This document shows positions 52,083 to 60,118 of a DNA stretch of 64,000 nucleotides, in pieces. A program made the translations under genes and the position numbers. The notes under the pieces were generated by a model that did not search any database, was not told where the DNA came from, and saw only the letters and a program-made list of their open reading frames with translations. This DNA comes from an uncultured Collinsella sp. (GTDB lineage: Bacteria > Actinomycetota > Coriobacteriia > Coriobacteriales > Coriobacteriaceae): assembly GCA_900544135.1 (NCBI GenBank), contig UQTU01000004.1:82626-146625 (forward strand), in the 5' to 3' direction. Numbering within the stretch: the first letter of the stretch is position 1; each line of letters starts with the position of its first letter.

Positions 52083-52114
52083 TGGTAATCGGTAGATTTT
52101 CGGCCGTGAACGGT
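52083..52114 (-). promoter_or_regulatory. Tandem regulatory motif, site 8 (LytTR-like), galK/lacI gap
   Basis: Plus-strand TGGTAATCGGT at 52083 and CCGTGAACGGT at 52104, 21 bases apart with spacer AGATTTTCGG; 153 bases upstream of galK. Confidence 0.6.
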
Positions 52115-52162
52115 GTGGCCGTATGGACATATGGAGCAAAAGAACCGCTGATAGAAAAAGTA

Positions 52163-52174
52163 GAGTACGTTAAC
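52163..52174. promoter_or_regulatory. gal operator, site 3
   Basis: GAGTACGTTAAC again, 95 bases before the regulator start; with sites 1 and 2 it permits looping and autoregulation. The 338-base gap 51931-52268 holds no gene. Confidence 0.7.
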
Positions 52175-52268
52175 ATGCGTCCGACGATAGCGGGCTTCGG
52201 CGCGGGGTGTGTTTCTGCCCGGGCCGACATTCGCACTATTCAGATCCTGCGAGAGCGAAGGTGATTTT

Positions 52269-53300
52269 GTGGCAAGGCGCCCTTCCAACGATACGGGTAC
52301 GCGTCCGGTATCCATGGCCGACGTTGCCCGCGCTGCCGGTGTTTCGCAACAGACGGTTTCGCGCGTTGCCAACGGATTGCCCAACGTTAACGAACAGACG
52401 CGCCAGCGCGTGCAAGCCGCTATGCAAGAGCTCGGCTTCCGTCCGAGCTATGCCGGCCGTTCGTTGCGTGACGGCCGTTACCATTCGGTCGGCCTGTGCG
52501 TCAACGATGTCACCAAGTTTGGCAACCTCTCAATGATTGACGGCATCGCCAGCGCTGCTCGCGAGCATAATTGCGCCATCACACTGGTCGAGATGTCCAA
52601 GACCGAGGAATTCTCTCTTGCCGAGGCAACACGTCGTATGGCCGCGCTGCCCGTGGACGGCATCATTATCGGCATGAGCCGTATGGCTCCCGATTTTGAG
52701 ACGTTCGATCCGTTGCCGGGTATTGGCGCGGTCATCGTTACCATGTATGCGCACCCGCGGGTGACTACGGTTGACTCCGATCATTACGGCTGCTCGCTGT
52801 TGCTCATGAATCATCTGTTTGAGCTGGGACATGAACAGATTCGCTTTATCGGCGGCCCGTCCTTTTCGATTGACGAACAGTTCCGTCGCGCCGGCTGGCA
52901 GGATGCGCTCGAGCGTAAGCACATCGAGCCGGCTGAACCGCTCGAGGGCGACTGGTCTGCCAACAGCGGTTACGAAGCCGGCAGATATCTGGCTGAGCAC
53001 GACCGCACCATGACGGCGATTTACGCGGCAAATGACCAGATGGCAAACGGTGCGATCGCTGCGTTGCGCGACAGCGGATTGCGTGTGCCCGAGGACGTGA
53101 GCGTGGTGGGCGTCGATGACTCGCTCGACGACTTTGTCGCGCATAACGAGCTCACGACCGTGCGATTCGATCTACATCAGCGCGGACGCGAGGTATTCGA
53201 GCACGCGGTTCCCAAGGCGGGGGCAACGGGCAAGACTGTTGCCATTCGTATTCCGGGCAAGCTCATCGTTCGGCACACCACGGCAGAGCCTCGCGTATAG
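52269..53300 (+). CDS. LacI-family regulator of galKT
   Basis: 343 residues from the GTG at 52269 (GAAGG 6 bases upstream). HTH/hinge MADVARAAGVSQQTVSRVAN and RPSYAGRSLRDG, then the full sensor domain. It is divergent from galK and most like the module 2 regulator (shared NDQMA and VPEDVSVVGVDDSLD segments). Predicted to bind the three GAGTACGTTAAC sites. Confidence 0.9.
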   Translation: MARRPSNDTGTRPVSMADVARAAGVSQQTVSRVANGLPNVNEQTRQRVQAAMQELGFRPSYAGRSLRDGRYHSVGLCVNDVTKFGNLSMIDGIASAAREHNCAITLVEMSKTEEFSLAEATRRMAALPVDGIIIGMSRMAPDFETFDPLPGIGAVIVTMYAHPRVTTVDSDHYGCSLLLMNHLFELGHEQIRFIGGPSFSIDEQFRRAGWQDALERKHIEPAEPLEGDWSANSGYEAGRYLAEHDRTMTAIYAANDQMANGAIAALRDSGLRVPEDVSVVGVDDSLDDFVAHNELTTVRFDLHQRGREVFEHAVPKAGATGKTVAIRIPGKLIVRHTTAEPRV

Positions 53301-53429
53301 TTTTTGCAGGTCAAAAGCGGTATATTCCGCATCAATAACAATCGGTAAGGATGCTGGCAGATAGCCGTAGCTACGAGGGCGAGTGCTATGATAGACGGGT
53401 TCTTTTGTCTATCTAGGAGGCTTTGCCTG

Positions 53430-54590
53430 ATGGAGATCACCAAGGATATCCGCTACATTGGCGTCAACGATCACGACATTGACCTGTTCGAGGGCCAGTA
53501 CGATGTGTCCGAGAATGGTATGGCATATAACAGCTACGTTATCTTGGGCGATAAAATCGCTGTCGCCGATTCGGTTGACGCTGGCTTTGTCGACGAGTGG
53601 CTCGGCAACCTCGAGGCCGTGCTCGATGGCCGTACGCCCGACTACCTGGTTGTCCATCACATGGAGCCCGATCACTCCGCCGGTATCGCCGCCTTTATGG
53701 AGCGCTATCCCCAGGCGCAGATTGTGGCCAGCGTGGGTGCTTTCCGCATGATGGTCAACTACTTTGGCACCGACTTCCCCGAGCGCAAGATGGTCGTCAA
53801 AGATGGCGACGTGCTCGACCTGGGCGGCCACAGCCTGACGTTTGTCGGCGCCCCCAACGTGCACTGGCCCGAGGTGCTCTTCTCCTACGAGTCCACCGAC
53901 AAGGTGCTCTTTAGCGCCGACGGCTTTGGCAAGTTTGGCGCCAACGACATCGAGGATCCCGAGGGCTGGGCCTGCGAGGCTCGCCGCTACTACTTTGGCA
54001 TCGTGGGAAAGTTCGGCAAGTTTGTGCAGGCCGTGCTCAAGAAGGCCGCCGATCTGGACATCCAGATCATTTGCCCGCTTCACGGTCCCGTGCTGACCGA
54101 GAACCTGGGCTATTACCTCGACACCTACAACACCTGGTCGAGCTACCAGCCCGAGGACGAGGGTATCACGATTGCCTATGCGAGCGTGTATGGCCATCTG
54201 AAGGCTGCCGTTGAGGAACTCGCATCTGCGCTCGAGGCCCGCGGCCAGAAGGTCTCCGTCTTTGACTTGGCTCGCGATGATATGGCTGAGGCCGTTGAGG
54301 ACGCGTTCCGCTACGACCGCCTGGTGCTCGCCTCCATTACCTATCAGGGCGAGATCTTCCCGTTTATGAGCACCTTCATCCACACGCTTGCCGAGCACGC
54401 CTATCAGAACCGCACGGTTGCGCTCGTCGAGGCCGGTTCCTGGGCGCCTGCCGCTGCCAAGGTTATGACCAAGGAGCTCGAGGGCATGAAGGATATCGCC
54501 CTGACGCAGAACAAAGTGACCGTCATGGGTTCGCTCAACGACGCATCGCGCGCCCAGATCGAGGCCCTCGCCGACGAGCTTTCCAAGTAG
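53430..54590 (+). CDS. Flavodiiron protein (FprA-type oxidoreductase)
   Basis: Reduces O2 or NO to water or N2O in anaerobes. 386 residues from the ATG at 53430 (TAGGAGG, 9-base spacing). The metallo-beta-lactamase-like domain has all di-iron ligands: His77, Glu79, Asp81 and His82 in HHMEPDH, His145, Asp164 and His218. The flavodoxin domain starts near residue 250 (ITIAYASVYGHLKAAV). No rubredoxin domain is attached. A stand-alone gene that supports an oxygen-sensitive lifestyle. Confidence 0.95.
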   Translation: MEITKDIRYIGVNDHDIDLFEGQYDVSENGMAYNSYVILGDKIAVADSVDAGFVDEWLGNLEAVLDGRTPDYLVVHHMEPDHSAGIAAFMERYPQAQIVASVGAFRMMVNYFGTDFPERKMVVKDGDVLDLGGHSLTFVGAPNVHWPEVLFSYESTDKVLFSADGFGKFGANDIEDPEGWACEARRYYFGIVGKFGKFVQAVLKKAADLDIQIICPLHGPVLTENLGYYLDTYNTWSSYQPEDEGITIAYASVYGHLKAAVEELASALEARGQKVSVFDLARDDMAEAVEDAFRYDRLVLASITYQGEIFPFMSTFIHTLAEHAYQNRTVALVEAGSWAPAAAKVMTKELEGMKDIALTQNKVTVMGSLNDASRAQIEALADELSK

Positions 54591-54612
54591 CGATATTTCG
54601 CTTTTGACGCTC

Positions 54613-54652
54613 AACCACCACAAAGGGGACAGGCACCTTTGTGGTGGTTTTT
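54613..54652 (+). terminator. Terminator between the flavodiiron gene and the convergent DeoR gene
   Basis: AACCACCACAAAGG and CCTTTGTGGTGGTT pair over 14 bases, followed by TTTTGTTT. Confidence 0.88.
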
Positions 54653-54654
54653 GT

Positions 54655-55458
54655 TTAAGCGTCAGCGATGAGGAGATTTGGGCGGGCGTCGTCGACGATC
54701 TCGGCGATTGAGGTGGCAACGGCATGATCGGGGTCACGGTCCATCACGATGGTGTCGACATCTGCCAGCTCGGCAAAGCGGTACATGCCACGTCCGTTAA
54801 CCTTGCTGGCGTCCATGAGGGCGACGCTTTGACGGGCGGCGCCGACCATAGCCGCTTTGGTCTCGGCCATCTGCGGAAAGTCGGTCGTAAAGCCGCAGCG
54901 GGGGACAAAAGCGCCGGGGCACATGATGGCAAGGTCGGCGTGGACCATTTGGAGCGCCTGCATGGTAAGTGGACCGTACAGATAGCGATGACCTTTGCGC
55001 AGTGCCCCACCCAGCATGACGACATCGACCGAGGGCATGCTCTCGTCGATGTAATCGGCGATGGTAATGTCGGCCGTGATGACGGTGATGCCGTCGCGCT
55101 GATCGAGGAGCCGGACAAACTCGAGCGCCGTGGTGCCCGAGTCGACAAGCAGCGTGTCGCCATTGCCGACGAGCTCGATGGCGCTTTGCGCGATGGCCTG
55201 CTTGGCGGCGACATTGACGTTGATGCGGCGATCCTGGGTGGATACGGTCAGTCGCTTCTGGAGAGACACGGCGCCACCATGCGTGCGGCGCAACTTGCCG
55301 GACTCGGCGAGCGCGTCCAGGTCGGCGCGGGCGGTAACGGAGGACACGCCAAAGGTCTGGGCGATTTCTGCCACTTGCACCGAGGCGTTATGTTCGAGCA
55401 TTTCCATGATGGCGGAACGACGCTCATCGGCGAAAGCTCGGGTTGTTGCGTGGGCCAT
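54655..55458 (-). CDS. DeoR-family transcriptional regulator
   Basis: 267 residues from the ATG at 55458 (GGAG 6 bases upstream). HTH: VQVAEIAQTFGVSSVTARADLDAL; sensor domain: LVDSGTTALEFV and VMLGGALRKGHRYLYGP. It differs from the DeoR at 28752 in the sensor loop. Divergent from the aldolase gene, which it probably regulates. Confidence 0.88.
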   Translation of the reverse strand: MAHATTRAFADERRSAIMEMLEHNASVQVAEIAQTFGVSSVTARADLDALAESGKLRRTHGGAVSLQKRLTVSTQDRRINVNVAAKQAIAQSAIELVGNGDTLLVDSGTTALEFVRLLDQRDGITVITADITIADYIDESMPSVDVVMLGGALRKGHRYLYGPLTMQALQMVHADLAIMCPGAFVPRCGFTTDFPQMAETKAAMVGAARQSVALMDASKVNGRGMYRFAELADVDTIVMDRDPDHAVATSIAEIVDDARPNLLIADA

Positions 55459-55792
55459 GTTTGCTCCATTCTCGGCTAAATTTGTAGGAATTGTGTTGAG
55501 TCTATTTTCGTTCATTTTCTTTTTGAGTAAGAAAACACCTTTCGATTACTTATCTTTTCTATAAAAAAAAGACGCTGAACGCCCAAAATTCAATATCGAA
55601 CATGTCCACTCGGCTCAAATTCCTTCCGTTTACTTTTCAAAAACGACTGTATTGACCTGCATGGGCTCAATATCTCGAGCGTGTAAAGCCGCTGAATTTC
55701 ATACAATGAGCGCAGCAAAACGCAAGGTAAAACGCCTTGTGAACAACTACGCCCGATGTCCAGATGCGGGCGAGGGAGAGGAGCAAACGCTC
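55459..55792. other. Divergent regulatory gap before the aldolase gene
   Basis: 334 bases, AT-rich near 55500-55640 (runs of A and T), no gene. It contains GATTACTTATC and related AT-rich half-sites that may bind the DeoR protein, but I see no convincing dyad. No copy of the tandem motif was found here. Confidence 0.4.
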
Positions 55793-56650
55793 ATGGCACT
55801 TGTTACCACCGAAAAGATGCTCAAGGACGCTCAGGCCGGCCACTACGCCGTCGGCGCGTTCAACGTCGAGAACCTCGAGTTTGTTATGGCCGTTCTGGCC
55901 GCTGCCGAGGAGACCAAGTCCCCCGTCATCATGCAGACCACCCCGGGCACCATCAAGACCGCTGGTCTGGACTACTTCTACGGCATGGTCAAGGCTGCCG
56001 CCGAGCGCGCTTCCGTGCCCGTCGCTCTGCACCTCGATCACGGCGATGGCTATGACCGCTGCATGCAGGCTTTCCGCACCGGCTACACCTCCGTTATGAT
56101 CGACGGTTCGCACGAGTCCTTCGAGGACAACATCGCCCTGACCAAGTCCGTCGCCGATGCTGGCCGCGCCATGGGCGTGCCCGTCGAGGCAGAGCTCGGC
56201 AAGGTTGGCGGCAAGGAGGACGACGGTCCCGCGGTTGAGGGCGAGAGCCCCTACACCGATCCGGCCGAGGCCAAGGAGTTCGTCGAGCGTACCGGCTGCA
56301 CCTCCCTCGCAATTGGCGTTGGCACCAGCCACGGTGTGTACACGAGCGATCCGCACATCGAGCAGTCCGTGGTCAAGGCCATCCGCGACGCCGTCGACGT
56401 GCCGCTGGTTCTGCACGGCACCTCCGGTGTGCCCGATGAGCAGGTTGCCGAGGCTGTGAAGAACGGCATCTGCAAGGTTAACTACGCCACCGAGCTGCGT
56501 CAGGCCTATACCAAGGGCTTCATGGCCTACATGGCCGAGAACCCTGCCTGCTTCGATCCCAAGAAGCCGGCCAAGGAGGGCATGCGTGAGATCACCGAGC
56601 TGGTTAAGATCCGCATGACCAACCTCAACTCCGTGGGCAAAGCAGAGTAA
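55793..56650 (+). CDS. Class II fructose/tagatose-bisphosphate aldolase
   Basis: 285 residues from the ATG at 55793 (GAGAGGAG upstream). Zinc-dependent aldolase: catalytic Asp82 and zinc ligand His83 in HLDHGD, His180 in GTSHG, His208 in LHGTSGVP. The GKVGGKEDD loop is present. Length and motifs fit both FbaA-type and GatY/KbaY-type enzymes. As the only aldolase here, it can cleave tagatose-1,6-bisphosphate made by the two LacC kinases, but it may also be the glycolytic aldolase. Confidence 0.92.
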   Translation: MALVTTEKMLKDAQAGHYAVGAFNVENLEFVMAVLAAAEETKSPVIMQTTPGTIKTAGLDYFYGMVKAAAERASVPVALHLDHGDGYDRCMQAFRTGYTSVMIDGSHESFEDNIALTKSVADAGRAMGVPVEAELGKVGGKEDDGPAVEGESPYTDPAEAKEFVERTGCTSLAIGVGTSHGVYTSDPHIEQSVVKAIRDAVDVPLVLHGTSGVPDEQVAEAVKNGICKVNYATELRQAYTKGFMAYMAENPACFDPKKPAKEGMREITELVKIRMTNLNSVGKAE

Positions 56651-56687
56651 CAGCAAGGGTACTCCGACTCGCTACATATCCCGGGGA

Positions 56688-56804
56688 GGGACGAGGGCTT
56701 AGTTCCCCAATCGTCCTCGGGCATGCAAAAAGCCTCGCTGCGCACTTCGTGCGGCGAGGCTTTTTGCCCCCTGCGGAAAGATTGGGGAACTAAGCCCTCG
56801 TCCC
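56688..56804. terminator. Bidirectional terminator inside a large inverted repeat
   Basis: The outer arms (56688-56711 and 56781-56804, starting GGGACGAGGGCTTAGTTCCC) are exact complements. Inside is AAAAAGCCTCGC...GCGAGGCTTTTT, a classical bidirectional terminator. Confidence 0.8.
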
Positions 56805-56872
56805 CCCCCAAGTTGACCTGCTCGAGGTCGTCGCCCTTGTGGCGTTGGGGCTGAAAGGGTGGGGCGCGGGGG

Positions 56873-57496
56873 TTACTTGGTTGTTAGGGTTAGCAGGTCG
56901 TTGGGGGTTTTGAGGTTGTAGGTGGCGTTTGGGATGTCTTGGTGCGATTCCCATGCCGCTCTGGCAAAACTGATCCCTGCCGAAGTTGCGCATTGTTCGT
57001 CGTAGACGGTGTCGCCAACGTAGACGACGTTGCCAGGATTCGCGCCCGTACGCCGGAGATATTCGAGCATGGGAGCGGGTGCGGGTTTATGTTCGGTTGT
57101 GTCTTCGACAAGGATGATGTGCTCAAAATACTTATCGAAGCCAAGGGGTGCAATTTCTTCTGCGTATTCGTCGCGCGCACGTGAGGAGACGATGCCAAGT
57201 TTGCAGCCGCTATCGGCGAGTGTTGCGATGACTTCAAGCAAACCTGGAAACACGCTGATGGTGCTTTTAAAGCTGGCGGCAACTTGGCACCAGCGATCCA
57301 ACGTTGCCTGCGAGTAGATCCCAAGTTTCTCAAGGGCATCCTTGCCGGGTATGCCGAGGGCAAATTCAAGCTCGTGTCGGGGGAGCGTTTTGCCGGTCTC
57401 TTCTTGGACAATCTGGACAAGCGATGATAGAACGCTTTCTTCTGTATCTGCCAATGTCCCATCAACGTCAAATACGATATGGTCAAAGTGCTTCAT
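56873..57496 (-). CDS. HAD-superfamily phosphatase (phosphoglycolate phosphatase-like)
   Basis: 207 residues. Motif I FDVDGT with nucleophile Asp10 and acid Asp12, motif II around VSSRARD, Lys in EHKPAP, motif IV VGDTVYDE. The helical cap after motif I (residues 15-80) is the Gph/PGMB type. The substrate cannot be told: phosphoglycolate, beta-phosphoglucomutase-type or another sugar phosphate. Confidence 0.87.
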   Translation of the reverse strand: MKHFDHIVFDVDGTLADTEESVLSSLVQIVQEETGKTLPRHELEFALGIPGKDALEKLGIYSQATLDRWCQVAASFKSTISVFPGLLEVIATLADSGCKLGIVSSRARDEYAEEIAPLGFDKYFEHIILVEDTTEHKPAPAPMLEYLRRTGANPGNVVYVGDTVYDEQCATSAGISFARAAWESHQDIPNATYNLKTPNDLLTLTTK

Positions 57497-57552
57497 ATGA
57501 TTGCTCCTCTCTGTTGTTTGCCTGCAAGTTTGATGCGGTGACAGAAGAAAGG

Positions 57553-58491
57553 CTAGCGGGATTTCTGCCTGGTGCTATCGAGATTCTGCCTCGCTGCTCG
57601 ATAGCTCGAAGGAGTGCACCCCATTTGTTCTTTAAATACCTGGCCAAGATGGCTTGCTGTTATAAATCCGCATTGGCGCGCGACTGTCTGTACCGTTCGC
57701 GTGGTGTGTGCCAAAAGTTCGCAAGCACGGTTTATGCGGTATGCGCGTAGATATGCCGCCGGGGTCGTTCCTGCACAAGTTTCGATAATGCGGTAACACT
57801 CTCTTTCGCTTACGCCGGCTGCAGATGCCATCTGGGGCACATCTATAGCGGCTGCATAGTTTGCGCGGATAAAGTCCAGGATTGCCTTGAACTGTACGTC
57901 GCGGCCGGTCATCCAAGAGGCGCCGTCGGAGGAAAAGAGCGGTTCGGCCTTGGCGTAAATCTGAATCCAGAGCTCTGACAAGTTATTTCGAAGCGCCATC
58001 TCGTTCTGCGGCCGTTGAAGGTCGTGGCTAAAGGAGCTCTTCAGCAAATCGATAAAGGGCATATCGTCGGGGTTGGTGGGCGACCATTTGAGCACATCGA
58101 CGCCTCGACATTGAAGTAATGGATTGATGTAGCGCTTTTGGAGACGTCCCGCGGGATCGCCGAGCATCGACGGCTGAAAGATATGCAGCATTTGAATGGC
58201 TGGCGCCGAATTGGGCGATTGCAGCGTGCTGTGCAAAACGCCGCCGTTGATAAAGCCGGCGGACCCTTCCTCAAAGCGTACGTGCTCATGAGCCGCGCGC
58301 GTTCGATAGTCAATCGCTCCCTGCTCCATGTAGAAAAGCTCAACTTCGGAATGCCAGTGCCAGGGGACGGAATTGCCCGGATAGCGAGCGAATTCTGCGC
58401 GTTCGGCAATATAGGGCCAGTCTTCGGCGGTCTCGGGAAACGCTTCCTCGCGTCCTCCGCGGTGCAATTCTATGTGATCCATGTTTCGCAT
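57553..58491 (-). CDS. AraC-family transcriptional regulator
   Basis: 312 residues. The N-terminal cupin has VPWHWHSEVELFYMEQG (ligand pocket His residues). The C-terminal AraC domain has VPQMASAAGVSERECYRIIE as the first HTH and VARQCGFITASHLGQVFKEQ as the second. Neighbouring genes give no clear target. No strong ribosome site at either of the first two ATGs, so the start is uncertain by three codons. Confidence 0.9.
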   Translation of the reverse strand: MRNMDHIELHRGGREEAFPETAEDWPYIAERAEFARYPGNSVPWHWHSEVELFYMEQGAIDYRTRAAHEHVRFEEGSAGFINGGVLHSTLQSPNSAPAIQMLHIFQPSMLGDPAGRLQKRYINPLLQCRGVDVLKWSPTNPDDMPFIDLLKSSFSHDLQRPQNEMALRNNLSELWIQIYAKAEPLFSSDGASWMTGRDVQFKAILDFIRANYAAAIDVPQMASAAGVSERECYRIIETCAGTTPAAYLRAYRINRACELLAHTTRTVQTVARQCGFITASHLGQVFKEQMGCTPSSYRAARQNLDSTRQKSR

Positions 58492-58980
58492 GGCATCAGT
58501 ATAAAGCGCGATGGGCTTAGATTGCTCTTGCCTGTTCGGGGAACGCCTTGTCTAGGGATGCTTGGAGCTTTTCGAACGATGCTCGCAAGTTGTGCCTCTG
58601 GTTGGTCGAGCGTTTGGCTTTTGTGGTGGGGGAGTCGAGGAGGCCGTCTCTCTGTGTCGGGGGGAAGGAGAAAAGGTCTGCATGTTTTAGGGATGGCTGC
58701 CGTGTTACGGCATTGGAAGAATGCATGCTTATGCGGCCTCCTCGATGTCCACCAAAAGGTTGCGCACGGGGTGTGCTGCTAGGTCCTGTGCGTTGGCAGT
58801 ATTATGCCGCGGCTGCTGCAAAGAAGCGCTAAAGAAAGGCTTAACCTGGTTTGGTGTTACGATGAAACTGCAGGTCAGAGGTATCGAGTAACACTCTTGA
58901 AAGGTTTTGAGCTTAAGGACTTTCTAAGGTTTGTGACGCGGATATGGCTCGCCTGTGTGAGGCGTGTGGGCGGCTCGTTC
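58492..58980. other. 489-base gap with no recognised gene
   Basis: Short frames exist on both strands (for example 58517-58726, minus), but none has a ribosome site, a family motif or typical codon use throughout. It may contain decayed gene pieces. Confidence 0.4.
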
Positions 58981-59970
58981 CTAGCGCTGCGGCTCTGCGG
59001 CGCGCACCTGCTCGATGACCTTTTCCATGGTGGCGTCGATGCAGTCTTTTTTGAGCTCGCATTCCCAGATGGTTATGGATGTCCAGCCCATTTGAGTGAG
59101 TGCTGCCACGGCAGCGCGGTCGCGCTCGACGTTGCGGCGGAACTTTGCCTCCCAAAACTCAACATTGCGCTTGGGCTGGCTCGGATTGCACTTAGGGCAG
59201 CGATGCCAAAAGCAGCCGTTGACGAAGATGGCGATCTTGCGCCCGGGAAAGGCGATGTCGGGCTTGCCGGGAACCTTCCATTCCAAGCGATAACCCGTAA
59301 GGCCCGCGGCCCGTAGGCGTTGTCGTACGAGCAGCTCGGGCTTGGTGTTGGCACGCTTGTTGCCCTTCATGGACTTTTTGATGGCGGCGCGACGGCGCAC
59401 CAGTTCGCGCTCGTCGGCGGAGAGGTCGGAGGTATCGATGCCGTCGAGTAGGCTGGGCTTGGGACGCTTATTGCTGCGGCGCTTAGGTGCGCGCTTGGGC
59501 TTGGCGACGGGGCGTTCGGTCGTGGCGGCCTCGGCATCTTTGGCAGTGCTGTTGACCTTAAGCCGATCTTCCTTCAGCTCAATCAGGGCATCGATAAGCC
59601 CCTTGTCGGCGGGCATCCATTTCACCGTGGCAAGCGAGGTGCGTGGAATCCAGCGGATATCGAGCTGGCGGTCGTGCTTCTGAGGCTCAGCGGATTCATC
59701 GGCGAGCGAGCAGTAGTAACACTCCATCGAGAGATGAAAATCGGGGTAGTCATACTCAACGGTGTAGAAATCGCGCAGGTTGGTGACTTTGACCCGCAGC
59801 TCTTCCATGAGCTCGCGGCGTACGGCGTCCTCGGGCGTCTCGCCGCGCATGAGCTTGCCACCGGGAAACTCCCAAAGTCCCTGCATGTCGCCATAGCCGC
59901 GCTGCACGGCAAGCAGCTCGTCAGATCCTTCCTTGCGAATGATCCCAGCGGCAACATGAACAGTCTTCAA
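58981..59970 (-). CDS. Nudix hydrolase-Vsr endonuclease fusion
   Basis: 329 residues from the TTG at 59970 (AGAGGA 6 bases upstream); the frame stays open further upstream but that part has no start signal. Residues 1-135 are a MutT-like Nudix domain: box G38-x5-E44-x7-RELMEELR (51-59), with Arg where Gly is usual near the end. A Lys/Arg-rich linker (about 150-175) follows. Residues about 185-325 are a Vsr DNA mismatch endonuclease: NTKPELLVRQRLRAAG, PGKPDI with metal-binding Asp238, FVNGCFWHRCPKC zinc/active-site region, and ITIWECEL. It would join nucleotide-pool cleaning with T:G mismatch nicking in one protein (inference). Confidence 0.88.
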   Translation of the reverse strand: MKTVHVAAGIIRKEGSDELLAVQRGYGDMQGLWEFPGGKLMRGETPEDAVRRELMEELRVKVTNLRDFYTVEYDYPDFHLSMECYYCSLADESAEPQKHDRQLDIRWIPRTSLATVKWMPADKGLIDALIELKEDRLKVNSTAKDAEAATTERPVAKPKRAPKRRSNKRPKPSLLDGIDTSDLSADERELVRRRAAIKKSMKGNKRANTKPELLVRQRLRAAGLTGYRLEWKVPGKPDIAFPGRKIAIFVNGCFWHRCPKCNPSQPKRNVEFWEAKFRRNVERDRAAVAALTQMGWTSITIWECELKKDCIDATMEKVIEQVRAAEPQR

Positions 59971-60070
59971 CAGGAGTCCTCTCTCAACATCAACACGTGG
60001 CAGGGTAGCTATCCGTACCTTACACAACGGTAAGGCAAGCGTAAGCCATATCGATGGTAGCCGACTCGTC

Positions 60071-60108
60071 TTCTTGCGACTATAGATGCCGTAGACTAAT
60101 CGCAAGAA
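60071..60108. promoter_or_regulatory. Inverted repeat before the ABC transporter operon
   Basis: TTCTTGCGA and TCGCAAGAA, 9-base perfect arms 20 bases apart, ending 10 bases before the ATG. It fits an operator overlapping the promoter or a leader hairpin. Confidence 0.5.
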
Positions 60109-60118
60109 AGGACTCGGT

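Noticed and set aside
51931..52236. An N-terminal extension of galK.
   Set aside because: It would cover all three gal operators and the tandem motif; the ATG at 51930 has AAAGGA and starts the normal galactokinase N-terminus.
58517..58726. A 69-codon minus-strand frame between the AraC and Nudix-Vsr genes.
   Set aside because: No ribosome site, no motif, and a composition that does not look coding over most of its length.
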